From assembly GCA_021292105.1 (NCBI GenBank), contig CM037869.1, positions 12,234,471 to 12,298,470 on the forward strand: a stretch of DNA of 64,000 nt. The letters are read 5' to 3'. The translations under genes were made by a program, and so were the position numbers. Source of the stretch: Anadara kagoshimensis. Its lineage: Eukaryota; Mollusca; Bivalvia; Arcoida; Arcidae. The notes beneath the pieces are model-generated. The model was given only the letters and a program-made list of their open reading frames with translations. It did no database searches and was not told the DNA's origin. Below are positions 1 through 36,973 of this stretch, piece after piece; the stretch's first letter is position 1; every line of letters starts with the position of its first letter.

Positions 1-1744
1 GCATTTAAATTGTCAGACAATCTCCGTTTTAAAACGTGAGTGTTTGTTTGCTTAAAAATCCCTGATTTTGATCAAGACTTCACTCTCCTGAAACAAAATG
101 GTAGGTCATACGGGGAGTTAACACTTTTGCTGTAAAATCGAATTTCAAACATCGTTGATTTCAACACAACACTGGTAGTGCCAAATGGAAGTTCACAAAG
201 CCGGTTGATGTGACGTCAAGAATATGTTATAAAGTCATGCTCTTTTTGTAGTCATATGACATCAATTATTCAAGGTGGTTTTAATATGAATAATCAACAG
301 TTGAATCTTTCGTTTTACAGAAAGATTATAAGTATTTCTTATTACCAGTCTCATAAATAAGAGTTGCCAGTGCCATTGAAAGTGCGCCACTGTTACAATG
401 ATCATATAGATAGAAGAGACGTATTCCGTATGACAGGCTATCGATTGCAGACAAATATGTCCGTTTGGCAGCATGGGGGATTTTTCAATACTTTAGTTCT
501 TTTTGCAACAAAATAAACTTAATTTCGTTTTTTTTTACTTTTGAAATTAGATCAGGCACGGTTTTACCTTGACGGTTCATATGTTTTGTATCTAACAAAA
601 GTGGTAAATCTACTCTGGATTCAGGAACAATCTCATGAGTATAGTATCATGCGCTAGAGTATTTCAAACAAATGACGTCATTATTACTTTTGAACGATAT
701 AAGTAATACCGCTTGGTTATAAGTTTCTATACATACATATTGTTTATATCTTGCGTATGTACGAGATTAATATGAGAGTCGAGTCTAAAGACGATATCAC
801 GACAAACCGCTATGCGACGAGTGGTGATGCGACATGGGAATAAGACGAAGTAATTAATAAAATCATACATTTGCTAAAATACTTGCTATATAAGATGTAA
901 AGGTAAGTACCAAACCGAGGAACATAACTCTGTTCAACAGCACATAACTGATGAACCAATATTATGATTATAATTGTGCAAAAATAACGGTTTTTAAAGT
1001 TAAATTTGCCATCGGCATGAATTAAGTAGAATATTAAACAAGCATCGCATGTATTGTTTCAAAGGAACATATACTAGTATCACGATATGGGATATCAGTC
1101 ATGGACCCTGTTATGCAAACGAGTAACCAGGTGATTGAAAAGACCCAACAAACGTTTGGGTGGCAAAACCATAACAAGTTAGTGAGTGGCGGTTGAGAGC
1201 TGTGAAAGGTTACCTAAACAACGAGGGGCCACATATGAGATGCCAATTCGGCACTATTGCGATAACTTTCCATAACTTTTCACAGATTTTGATCGGTGCT
1301 GTATATTTTTGAATTACCCATGATAACTCTGCAGTTATTTAATCTAGAGACCAACAGCAACAGCTTATTTTTAAAATTCAGTTTTTAGTTAAATTAGATA
1401 TCATTCAACTCCACATACACACATATATATATATATATAGATGCCGTTCTGTCTCAATCCTAGAATGTCATCTATGGTAGTAAACTTAAATAAAAGATAC
1501 GACTGATTCATCAATATTGCTTCATATTAAGACTAATACCAGTTATGTGCTGTTGAATTATGACGCCTACAAAAGGCTTTATGACAAACATGACGACTTC
1601 AATTTTTCTAATTGTCATGCAGCAATATACCTGCTTCTCATGCTAATGGTGTATTTGTTTCCTAATTAATACACTATGGTAGAGCTTGTTCCCACAACGG
1701 AACTTTGTACAACGAAGCAGGCTGCTTGTAAATACATTGTTGAC
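1..1744. other. Non-coding sequence, no gene recognised
   Basis: AT-rich sequence with only short open frames that show no recognisable domain. The only structure I see is an (AT)8 microsatellite at 1423-1438. It probably belongs to the intergenic space downstream of the minus-strand GH31 gene. Confidence 0.5.
1423..1438. repeat. (AT)n microsatellite
   Basis: Pure alternating AT run following a short CA-rich stretch. Confidence 0.8.
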
Positions 1745-2068
1745 TCAGGGATATTGCAAGCCTAAGATTAGCAAGGTCCAAAAATGTGTTATGGCCGTCA
1801 TAACAGTATGGTTGATAAGTTTGATTTCCTTGTGCCTATGGTTGCTCTGTGTATATTTGATGTCCTATAGTTCTATGTTCTTTTCATACAATTTTGATCA
1901 CACACATGGCGGGTGTAGCTAGCTAAACAGAAAGTGCTTACCTTTTCCGGACCACTTGGTCTCATTTCCCTGGTGGCAGTTCGCGTGTCTAACCTGACTT
2001 GTCAGTTCCAAAGAATTTACTTTGCTTCTGGATTGTGATTCCGACATGGATTAGTATGTCTATTTTTT
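1745..2068 (+). repeat. BR dispersed repeat, near full length
   Basis: One of the longest copies of the window's most abundant repeat, called BR here. It starts with TATTGCAAGCCTAAG, continues through ATGGCCGTCAT, carries the core GGCGGGTGTAGCTAGCTAA at about 1909, and ends at GATTAGTATGTC. No terminal inverted repeat or tRNA-like promoter is obvious. The copies at 57713-58018 (+) and 10595-10928 (-) share the same extended 5' part. Confidence 0.8.
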
Positions 2069-4671
2069 ATTTTTGTAATATTTATTGTTCTGATTGCAAT
2101 AGAGAACATTTACGTAAATATTAAACTTTATTGTGTATTGTGCAATACATCTGTTGCTAGGTTTATTTCAGTATTGTGGTTATATAGCATATAGTAGTTT
2201 TATGTTACGTTTTATTTTCATCCCGAATGATAGCAACAATTAACTCATCGTTACTCGTCATAATAAAATCATAGTAATATATGTCGAAATCGCCAATCCC
2301 AAGGCAAAATTTAAAACTTTAAAACTGACTAAACAGATACAAATCGAATACATTTTCAGTGGATAGAAAATTACTCTTGTCTTATACAATTTTATATTGT
2401 GTTCCTTGGTATGTTTTGCAGAGAGCATGCTGGCTGATTTACTTAAAGTTGTTTAACATTGTCTATAACGGCGTTGTTACGATGATATTAAAGAATTGGA
2501 AGTCTAAGTTTTTGCAGTCTGTTTCCATAAGACATATGGATTATATATTTCTTTCTATCTATGGTGGTCTTCCTGACCACATTTTGTATTTCTGTCGCAA
2601 TACTATCGATCTATATTCTAAATTAGGTCCTAGCAGGTGTTTGTTTAGGTGCAAATGTCTTTGTCAACGTAAACTTCATTCTATTAGAACGAGTGTTCTT
2701 TTGTCCTTGTTGTACATTTAGATATATATTCTTCATCTTCCAATAACTTCTAAATAATAACACTATTTCGGAATACTAGTGGTATTCATCACTTTTCCAT
2801 GTTTAGTGATTGCATACGATGTAAGAATGTTTCCGACAGTTCTGTTTAGATATTTACCTCATATTAACATTCAGTTGGTTATTAACATTAAATCTTAGCC
2901 CACTATTCAGTCTATCGGCATACTCTTATAGTGTTGTCTTAAAACAGTTTCTGTTATATTATATAATTCATTCAAGCGTTCAATTTGGGATTTATCTGCA
3001 AAAGGGTTTGATGGTACATGGTTTCATGGTGGTCGTAAAACATTACCTTGTAGGATACCACTGTTTACGTCTACAAACTCTGATTGAAATGCATTTATAA
3101 CTACTTTCTTGTTTTAGTTTGACAGAAACTACTTGGTCCATAATTGATCTTAACCCTGATATCATACTTTTCCTAATTTCATAATTAGTAGTTTGCAATC
3201 AATCATATCGATTATACAGCCTTAATCAATGGGTTCTGTGAGATCTTCAGTTTTATTAACTGTGCCATATCGATGTGTTTTATCCCATGTCTTGAGCTAC
3301 TTCGCTTCGGATAAGTTTTTACATTAATTTGATTGTTACCGGTGTTTGATTGATGTACCCATCGTTTTCTACCTTTTTCTTCTCGCATCCTTGTTTAAAA
3401 ATAGGTGCACTGATGAATATTTTACGTTGTTGGTTTACCTCTTTGCTAAAACGATTTTTAAATATTCTTCACAATGGCTCTAATATAATTGACATGAAAT
3501 TCATTATAAGTATTGTCTGGATGGATACCTATCAACTTTCATAGCTGTCAATATTTTTCTTCTGTGATTTTATAATTTTAATGGTACTATACCGGGTATG
3601 GAATTAATTGTAAATTCACATTTTTACTGTTGTGAAGACCGAAGCATAACACTTGTTAAAATGTAAGCTATTTTGTGAACATTGCTTGTTTTACCCTTGC
3701 TTTCTATACAATCGAATAATCCCGCGGAGTTTGTTTTGCTTTGAACGTGCTTTCAAAAAGGTTTATCAATTTCCTTAATCTTCCTTATCAAGTCTTTCAT
3801 TGGTTATTTATAGAGCAGATGCCGTTTTTCACCTGTCCTTGAATTTTTTGTACTTACACTCATTTTTACGGTTTTGATATTTTTCAATTTCCTGTGTTTA
3901 TTTTTTATAGCCTTTTTACTTTCTTGTTGATATATATTTGACATTTTATCACTCTTCCTGTTCTTGTCTCTGACATATATTTCATAAATAATTTTGATAT
4001 ATTGTTTAAAGTTGGCATAAGAAAAATTAGAGTCATCACATTTGTCATCCAGCTTCATAACTGAAGTATCAATATAAAGCATCAAACTCATCTTTAATTT
4101 TAAGCTTATTAGGATAAATGACATTAAGGTACTTCCAAAATGATATTAAACGATAGAGTGTCCTCTATATATCCTCTATATATCTATGTGTTGATGCGAA
4201 TGATTTTGCCACAATCTTCTCTTCAGATTGTGCCAGGTTCTGCTAAAATATTAATACTAATAACGACTAAATATGGTACATAATTTCTGACCATTTGCAA
4301 ATCGATTCCTTGTTTCAAAATTAAATTACCAAACACAATAAGAACGGTGTCTATCAAAAATATTTTGTTGATATCTTCAGTGTATTTAATGTACAATCCG
4401 TATGGTGCTTGTCGAAATAATCAGAATGCCTGTTCAGTACTAGATACTAAATCATTTGTTTTTAATGGCGATCTTTTCAACTCATGTTAGAAGAGGGATA
4501 GTGATGTAAATTGTAGATAAAATCACTGGTTTTAATTTTATACTTTCATCAAAAGCAATTTTAAAAAAACTGAGCCGTGTAAATAATTTTTAATGTACCA
4601 ATATAAAGCTTTACGGAGTAAAATTAATTGAAATCAAATTGTATAGTAGTTTGATATAATGCAAAGCTGGG
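2069..4671. other. Non-coding sequence, no gene recognised
   Basis: About 2.6 kb of AT-rich sequence. Open frames at 2359-2721 (+), 3350-3544 (+) and 3804-4124 (-) have no recognisable domain and a low-complexity composition. A decayed transposon is possible, but I could not support one from the translations. Confidence 0.4.
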
Positions 4672-4968
4672 TTGAGTAATGGTTTTAACGTCCCAGTCAA
4701 GAATATTTCACTTATATTGAGACGTGATGCGCTGATGACATTATATAGCAGAGTTCTTTATCGTGCCAAGCCTATCGTGACATGGGACCTCGTTTATTTT
4801 AAGTTCCCATCCGAAAAAAAACGTGACTTTCATTTTGTTATGCCGAGTGCTTGGCGAAAGAACAGTCACTTCCCACTTTCAAGTCTTGGGTCAGACCCGT
4901 CCGGGGATCGAATCCATGACCACCCACTTACGGAGCGAACACTCTACGAGCTGAGCTACCGCAGTGGT
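4672..4968 (-). repeat. tRNA-derived SINE
   Basis: Read on the minus strand, it begins with a tRNA-like head (GCGGTAGCTCAGCTCGTAGA as box A region, GGATTCGATCCCC as box B). A body with GTTCTTTCGCCAAGCACTCG follows, and it ends in ATTCTTGACTGGGACG. The same body occurs at 11092-11400, 27126-27463 and 28363-28640, and its 3' part occurs at 23725-23935. This is the best-preserved head in the window. Confidence 0.85.
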
Positions 4969-6783
4969 TAATATAATGTAGACATCAGTTTAAAAAAATA
5001 CAGGTGTTGAATAATACCGATACATTTCTTACGTTTTATGACGAAGAAAAACCCGCTTTTAAACACATATTTGTGTTTGTCAACATGATAAACTTGGTGT
5101 ACAAAATAATAATCAACAAATTTTCTTCAAATTTGACGGCCTTAATCAACCAAAAACTACAACAGTACCGTTCACATATTATTACGTTGTACATAAAGCG
5201 TAAAAAAGCCAATGCGTAATAGAGTTAGTTGTTATATGCAAGAGCCTTAATTAAAATATAGCTTGTGATTTCAAAAATATTCCGAAAAGGTATGCAGGGT
5301 TGATTGCCCCCTGATAAATAGATGTATGACGTAATGATGTATTTTAACACATCCGTGAATCTCGTATTCTATAAATAGAATAGGTCAATAGGTCTAAGAA
5401 CAACAATTGTTTCATTTGCGTAGACTTGTTTTTGCAGAGGATATTGAATAAACGAACTGAATCTGCCATATTTTCCGTGACAAACGTTTTCCTGAAAGTC
5501 CACATAAAGCCCAATTCTCATAAGTGCTTCGCATGCTGCACATGTATCATTTGCCGAATGGATAATCAACGTGCCCTACATGATAACGTCATGGTCGTCA
5601 AATTATAAAATCCTTGAAATAACGTTTAACACGCTACACGTTACCCTCTGTGTACATCTCATGAACTACATTTGTAAGTGTTGCATAAACACGTGCTTGT
5701 GTTGCACTCAGCAAAGCTAATTTGACACATAATGTCCAATCCACGCGCACTGTAAGGTCGAACACCTATTTGAAGTGTTTTTATCTTTTGTCGACGGCAA
5801 GGCTATAATTTTTATTCTAACCACGTTATATACCTTACAATTACTATTATATTTTTCTACGGTCGTTTCATGCATTTTGTCGGTATAGGTCAATTCATAA
5901 TAATCATATTCGTTAAACATAATTTATATAGGACAAATTTCAGGGATATTTTGCAGTTCGTTATAGGGCTAAAAGTTACATCCGTATGTGATATAGATAA
6001 ACTCCACTGTATTTATATCTTATACATATTATTCTAGTTTTACAGACTAAACGGCCGTTTCAGAATACAATTTCTCATCAGTAGTGCTTGAACCGAAATT
6101 ATGTAACCAAAATTGTTTTCAAGATGTTGAAAAGATACCCAAAGGACTAAAAAATGTTTTACCAAATTTAGCTAAGGAAAATACTTTGCATGAGAGAGTA
6201 TACTTTAGTTTTTGAGGAATTTGAGATTTTAACTATCAGCAAATTTAGAATACAGTATATTTCTGACAATAATACACAATTATTGCCTACTGAGTTAGCC
6301 TTTCTATTTTGCTAAAAATGTTCAGTAACAAATGCAATAAAGAAGAAAAGCATTTTCACATGCAGGACACATTTTAATGAGGTCTACCTATTATGAAATT
6401 GGGGCACTAGGTAAAGTATAAATATAGATTATATAATAATTTTTCATACCTTTCACTCGTACTTTGAAGAAGTCATCAAAACCAATTGCGCTATATATTC
6501 ATACACGAATAAGTTGAGAGTTTTTTACCAGTAAAAGTAACCATCTGTTCAATATAGTTTTATATGAAAATAAATTACAGTAAGATGAAGTATCTTTTTC
6601 GTAGCAAATGTTGAATTTGAATTATAAACGAAAGACGATCGATTGATTAAATTATACTGCAAACTGCAACAGGTTTTATATAGGTCACCAGATAATTGAA
6701 CAATTACGTACTTTAAAATACAATAAAACAAGTTCATTTAATTGTTCTGATATATTTATGCATTGATATCATTGACATCTGCT
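4969..6783. other. Non-coding sequence, no gene recognised
   Basis: No domain-bearing frame. It holds one copy of a short dispersed repeat near 6040-6100 (minus strand). Confidence 0.4.
6040..6100 (-). repeat. Short dispersed repeat (GCACTACTGATGAG type)
   Basis: On the minus strand it reads GCACTACTGATGAGAAATTG followed by ATTCTGAAACGG. Related copies lie at 10036-10100 (+) and 58690-58745 (+). The family is unknown. Confidence 0.5.
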
Positions 6784-7034
6784 TTTGGTATTTATCCTTT
6801 AATTGCAGTAAAATTTACTGGTGACTATGTGTTTGTTAGAAATTCTCAACTTACATGTATATATGTGGCGGTTGTAGCTAACGAAACAGGATATGATTAC
6901 CCGTCTGGAGCACCTGGCCTCACTTCCTCAGTGGAAATGTACGTGTTTAACCTTATATCCCAGCTCCAGACTTTTAACTTTTATTCGACAGCTACTTTGG
7001 GTATTTATCCTCTAATTGCAGTAAAGTTTACTTG
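6784..7034 (+). repeat. BR repeat, diverged, between direct repeats
   Basis: A diverged BR core (TGTGGCGGTTGTAGCTAACG at about 6863) lies between two direct repeats of about 37 bp, at 6784-6821 and 6997-7034, which share GGTATTTATCC and TAATTGCAGTAAA. The 5' flank ACTATGTGTTTGTTAGAAA is shared with the copy at 8612, so these two form a subfamily. Confidence 0.65.
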
Positions 7035-8611
7035 AATATACCATAAACTGTCAAGATAATGTCTAACTAAACATATCCAATTCTCTTGCAAACGAAAACA
7101 ATGTTGTTGGAAACCTTACTAGCTGGAACAACAACAAACTGGTAGAAATGTCTGGATCCCCGAGTACTGAAGTTTGGTACTCATAGACTTTTTAAGTTTG
7201 GAAACCCTTGTTTTTAAGAATAAATTTTAGACCGATAACGTATTGAACCCTTTTGTTCAATTAATGCGTTTTATTACATGCATCAATATATACATGTTGC
7301 ATTTTTGACAGAGTGACTGTACATGTTGTCACCTCGAGGAAGCATTGTTTCTGTGGCGATAGCCGAGGCTTGCAATACTTTAAGAAAGGTGACAATATGC
7401 ATTTATTGCCCATTAATGAGGGAGACAGTAAGATCCCTCGGAAACATGATTTTCCGATGTTGAAAAAGCTTCATGTCTCCCTCGTAAGCGGACAATACAT
7501 GTTTTATTATACCGAAATAACCAATTTTTTATTTTCTTTCCCAATACTAATTCAGAGATGTTGGCTTCGGAATGTTTTAAAAACTCGACAGACTGCAGGC
7601 ACCTATTTTTGTGGATCTTCAGATTGTTTGTCAGGCACGATTCTACGGTTTTCAAGGAAGGTTCCGAGGGTTTGGAACAAAACAGGGGAATCTATTGCAC
7701 GAAGGAAACATGTAGATTGTTCCTTTGATCATGTGATTAAAATAACCAATTATACAATTATAATTAATTATAAGGTATAATAATATGAATTGTTACCCTT
7801 TTAGAAATGTAACATCGATTTTATTACGCCGAATATTTGTTTTGATACCATTTTCATCCAATCTAGTTTATCAATCGGGGATGGCTCGAATTCAGAGTCA
7901 CTAGGGCCATATGATTGCTGAAAAAATCTACAAACCACTTGATAATTTGTTTTGTTGACTGGTTTATGTAATGTAGAATCTAAACTCTAAAAAGTTTAAA
8001 AGGTATTCATTGTTGACCTAGGCAATCACTGTGCTATTTCCATTTTCATAGTTTTGGTGTTTTTGCAGACGTCGTTCTTCGAATGTAAATATTATTATTA
8101 GCAAGAAGACGTTTGCCTAGGTAGAATTGATAATATGCTATGATCAAAGTGCTGGCTTGATCCAGTTAAACGTTCAGGAAGGGAGGCGACTGAAACAAAA
8201 TATACTGTCATAACGTCACATGCAGAGCTATGTGACATTAAAAATTTAATGTGACAGTACAAATTGTTACATAGTTCTTATCCAATGAAATTGCTAGATT
8301 TTTACATAAGGTGTAATAATATCTAAACGTGCTTTTTCAGGAACAATTGGTTTTAAAATAAGTAAGATATTAAGTGACTTTAAATCACATTACATTTATA
8401 AATCAATGCCTGTCTGAAATATATTTAATACAGCGGATGCTTTATACATCGAAGGGTTGCTGGTAAGTAGTATGGTAAAAGTAGGATTATTCTTAATATT
8501 GCCTTTACAAATTTAGGAACCTAAACACTGGGAGAAAATAAGTTCACATAAGATTCTAATGGTACTATAACTACTGGGCATTTACAACAAGATTTCGAGT
8601 TAAATAGATAG
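7035..8611. other. Non-coding sequence with one unassigned 155-codon frame
   Basis: It contains the longest unassigned open frame of the window (7313-7780, +). The frame has no recognisable domain, no supporting splice structure, and overlaps a shorter antisense frame. I treat it as chance. Confidence 0.4.
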
Positions 8612-8805
8612 CCCTGATGACTATGTGTTTGTTAGAAACCTTCAACTTTAATTATATATGTGGCGGTTGTAGCTAGCTAACGGGAAGTGATTACCCTTTC
8701 GGAGCAGCCTCAATTCCTCGGTGGAAATTGACATTTTCAAACCTATATCCCAGCTTCCGAGTTTTTACTTTACCTTTGGATTGTGATTTGGATATATCTA
8801 TACAT
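8612..8805 (+). repeat. BR repeat, diverged
   Basis: It shares ACTATGTGTTTGTTAGAAA and TATATGTGGCGGTTGTAGCT with the copy at 6784, then the usual 3' end TTGGATTGTGATTTGGA. Confidence 0.7.
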
Positions 8806-10237
8806 ATTTTTGATCAGATCCTGTCCTGTCTTTTGCAGCTCTTTTGTCATCGATGTATGTTGTGTTGTGTTGTCGATTGCATTGGTTGTTGCTGAATATA
8901 ATTTCATTTGCATTGTTTTAGCGATTTCAAAATTTGTTAATCTTGTCTTACATGAATTAAACATAAACATACTGGCCAATATCCAAATAACAATTCAAGT
9001 GAAATATGGAAAACTGACAAAATGAATTAAACACGTAAAAAAGTGAGACAATGCGCATCGAAAGGGTAATATTTGTTCTTTATTATATCTTATACGGTAA
9101 AGTATATGTTTTCTCTGCAACAAAATAGTACACACAATCCGGGGATTCTCACCAGATAAGGAAAACAAAATCTTGAAATTTTTCTTCACTTTTAATTTTG
9201 AATATAAATCATGATACGTTACTTTATTGCAACGTATTTCAGTCGATCAGTATATAAAATTTAAAATAAATTTCAAATAAAAAGGTCTTTCGTGAAAAAT
9301 AAAAATATCCTTTTTTTAGAAACAGTATTATTGTATACACTGCATCATGTTAAAACTGCCTCCATTGCAATGTGTGATTCTCTGTTATATTTAAATGCAA
9401 ATCGATGAACTGCACAATCTGTAAAATAAATAAAGGCAACAGAAATTTAAAAGTCAATACCAATCTGATAACAAAAGTTAAAACTGGCTGTAATATCAGA
9501 GATATTTACTAATAACTAAAGCAGTTTAACGTGATAGTTATGAAAAACGGTGCATCAACACATACAGTATGACAATAATGCTATTGGTTGGTTCGATGAT
9601 GGTCGACAATAAGTACCAAAGGAAATGGTTTGCCTGTCGTTTGCATTTACACTTTTACCAATTTCATCGAAAATAACGTTAGTTGTAGAAAAGAGAATAA
9701 TAAAGAGTGTGATTCTCAGATTAATACTAAAAATTAGGAAGATAAATAATTATAAAACATTTAATCTTATTGTAAAACAAATATTCGATAAACAGTCTCT
9801 CTAACTAGAGTTAAGATTATAAGTTTAAGAAAATATTTGGGATGTGGTTATTATAATACCATTGTTTGTGAAATAAGTTGAAGGGATATACTACTTTGTA
9901 AATTTGCTGCTAGGTATAATCCACAAATCTTCAAAAACTAATGCATACTCTCTTTTGCAATCTATTACCATAGCCAAATTTAGTTGTTTTGTTTTGCAAC
10001 CCTTTTGGGAAAGAATTGATGGTACAAATTTGTCCAAAACTACTTATGCGGAATTATATTCCGAAACGGTTGTCTAGTGCTGTAAAATACTGGTGTAATT
10101 AGTAATGAAAAGAGGTCTGCTGGGTAGATATTTACTGAAGTGCCAGCACAAAGACGATAATGTGGTTCCAATATATGCATGATTTTGGTGATGACGTCTG
10201 CTATCTAGTAGTTTCTATCTTCTGTTTGCATTGTGTT
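8806..10237. other. 3' flank of the GH31 gene
   Basis: No coding exon seen. This is the 3' UTR and downstream side of the minus-strand gene. I found no canonical AATAAA on the minus strand in the first 350 bases after the stop codon. ATTAAA occurs at about 9759-9764 and AGTAAA at about 10129, so the cleavage site is unresolved. Confidence 0.4.
10036..10100 (+). repeat. Short dispersed repeat (GCACTACTGATGAG type)
   Basis: ACTTATGCGGAATTATATTC and GGTTGTCTAGTGCTGTAAAA. Same family as 58690-58745, in the 3' flank of the GH31 gene. Confidence 0.55.
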
Positions 10238-34283
<24,046 letters not shown>

Positions 34284-35053
34284 CACATACAATTTTACAT
34301 TTTATTAATCGAACACGTAACTCACAGTTTATTATTTTCAATACGGATATACTTTTAACTCAAAGTTTGACAGTAATTTTTAATACCAATACACGATTTT
34401 TTATAGTAACATATGCACAATTGATGAATGACAAACACTTTACATTAATTAGAAAAATGTTAAAATAGCTTCCGATCCATTAATCCTACTCGTATCTCTT
34501 AATTAATTGTAAATTAATGAGGATGATATATAAATGTTTACTAATCCAGTTACTTTATACAATCACCGGTAAATCGGAATTAACTGGAATGTTTTGCTAG
34601 GACGTTTGTGAAACACTTCCTCAGGTCAAAATACCACAACAATGTTTGTATTCTTATCGCGCGTACATCGTAATATCTCTAGGTAAGAAAGACATTTTAC
34701 CCCAATGAACCTCTTTTGTTTTTCTCTTATGTTCATTGCTCGCATTCTACTAGTAGTTACTTAAGCGTTTCTTTTACAAGGTGTTAGTAAACATTTATTG
34801 CTGCATACTAGCATTTTTGTTTACGTGTCATATTTTTACAGAGAAGTATAATTGTCATGAAATCGGAAAAATAAATGGATTAATATAAAGAGAACTGTTG
34901 CATATATTAAAGTGATAAGGTTATACGTTTATAAAGGAATAAAAATCAAACCGGTTTCCTGTTGAGTTTTTATTCTGAATTTTAATATTTTTATGCGTAT
35001 CGGTAATATAAACACGTAACTTGATTGAAGGGGTCTTACAACGGTTTCTAACA

Positions 35054-35080
35054 GGTGTGTGTGTGTGTGTGTGTGTGTGT
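35054..35080. repeat. (GT)n microsatellite
   Basis: About 13 uninterrupted GT units. Confidence 0.9.
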
Positions 35081-35718
35081 TAATTCTCTCTCTGTTAATG
35101 TTCCAATATGCTTTGGTATAGAGTTGTTGATCTACTCAAAATCTTAATGATATAAATTATATAATTACTTGATAATTTATTTATCATAAAGTAACATAGA
35201 ATATTTTATTATTGATGTTGATAATATTTCATGTTCGAGTTATATACAACAGAGTATGACAAAACTAGAGCAGTCAAGCGCAAAATATATTGACAGTACG
35301 TACAAATTATTGTAACAGCTGATAACAACAGATGGAAAAACTTTGCAATTAATAACAAGTACTTGGCAACAACTACACAACACAAAAAAGTCAACGATAA
35401 AACAGCAAAACAAAACAAAAATAGGGAAGACAGACACATACTGGGATATAGTGATTATTAAAATTCTGATTGTGGACGGGCACTGGTGTCAATGTTCAAT
35501 GTCAAATTTCAGTATTTCAGGGAAGTTCTTGAGATTTTTTTTCAAAATTAATTTTCATCTAAATTGTGCCGAAACAAACTATATAGTAAAAATACAACTG
35601 TATTTTTGGCTTATACACATTCATCATGCATCATAAAGACACCTGTACAAAGAATATTGGCCTTGAAATCCTTGGGTTAAGAGAACAAAACATGGTGTAA
35701 GATCATGTACCCTCTTTA

Positions 35719-35850
35719 AGAAATAAGGTAAATTTCCAATGTCTTTATGAACTAGCAAAGTATAATGGGCTGTCTCAAATTGCATAAAAGGCTTTGCAAT
35801 TTGAGACAGCCCATTATACTTTGCACGTTACGAGAATTTATCTTATTTCT
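35719..35850. repeat. Large hairpin with a 29-bp perfect stem
   Basis: The arms 35755-35783 and 35796-35824 are perfect inverted copies (GCAAAGTATAATGGGCTGTC and onward) around a 12-nt loop ATAAAAGGCTTT. Outer arms AGAAATAAGGTAAATT (35719-35734) and AATTTATCTTATTTCT (35835-35850) continue the symmetry with one mismatch. Confidence 0.9.
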
Positions 35851-36535
35851 TATATTTACATTATTTTTAAAATTTACCTATTGTCGCCAGATATTTACCA
35901 TGTTAAGTTGAAAATAATTTTGAAATACAATGTCGGTTCACCTTCTCATAAAAATGGGTCGGCTCCTGTCAGTCAACGAGAGCATTTGACATCTGACGTC
36001 ATAATAGAGCGCGTGGAGCAATGTCTTTATGAAGTTGCACAGTATAGTCGATGTCAAATATGATATTGCAATTGTCATAATCCTTAAAAAAAATTAGTGT
36101 TGCGTACTTTATGCAAATAAAGAATCTATTCTATTAATATTTTGTTTCTTTAAATGATTACAAATATGAAATGAAATATTACCAGTTGCAATGCAATCAT
36201 TACAGAAGATAATAAAACCGTAAAGCGGGACTTTATAATTTAGACGCCATATCATAGGCACTTGTTATTTGATATTAAAAAATGACACTCTATACTTAAA
36301 CATAACTTAAGGTATCCATTTTCACGCTATCAAAAACGTTGACCCCACTTGGTTTTTCTTTGTTTTTACGTAATGTTTTGGAATTCAAAAACACAACATA
36401 TACATATATTCCGCTAAAAATGATGTATAAAATGTCCGTCATTGTTGTCTCTAAACCGTGTCACGGGACCCAAACTTTATTTGACCATTACATTTTCTGA
36501 CAGTGAATGATGATCCCGCAACGAAATTCGGCAAA

Positions 36536-36648
36536 CTTTCTGATTAGCTTAAAGTGAAAGTACAAAATGATGGCCAATAAGGACGTTTACCGTAATTCGG
36601 TGCGGGGTCAAAATCTTTTTGTATTTTCACTTGTAGCCAATCAGAAGG
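36536..36648. repeat. Fold-back element
   Basis: TTCTGATTAGCTTAAAGTGA and AAGTACAAAA at the left pair imperfectly with TTTTGTATTTTCACTTG and AGCCAATCAGAA at the right. Confidence 0.6.
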
Positions 36649-36927
36649 TGATAGTGTGAGCATGGAAACCTTGTGTTATGTTTAGTATATAGTGTTATTT
36701 TTTCAATATCAGAAACAAGTGCCTGTGCGCCATATAAATGTTCTTTTCCAGACTTTTTTTCCAATCACGTGATATCACAGTATCTGAACACCTGCTCATC
36801 ACCATGACAGAAAAATATTATTCATGGTATCTGTGACAACTCGAACCCAGGTCAACTCATACCAATACAAAGACATCTCATTCCCTAACAAAGGCAACAT
36901 CTCCTACCTACAGACAACTGCCTGGTA

Positions 36928-36973
36928 ACCCCCCCCCCTCCCCAAAAAAAAAAAAAAAAACAAAAAAAAAAAA
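36928..36973. repeat. C-run followed by interrupted A-run
   Basis: Homopolymer stretch. Its length may be unreliable in the assembly. Confidence 0.8.

Noticed and set aside
2359..4124. Several frames that might be a decayed LINE reverse transcriptase (one minus-strand stretch reads GILQGNVL)
   Set aside because: Only one short RT-like string and no catalytic YxDD or flanking motifs in any frame. Not enough to call.
4672..4971. 99-codon plus-strand frame
   Set aside because: Antisense reading of a SINE (tRNA head and conserved body on the minus strand).
7313..7780. 155-codon plus-strand frame
   Set aside because: No recognisable domain, no splice structure, and an antisense frame overlaps it. 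The length is within chance for this AT-rich DNA.
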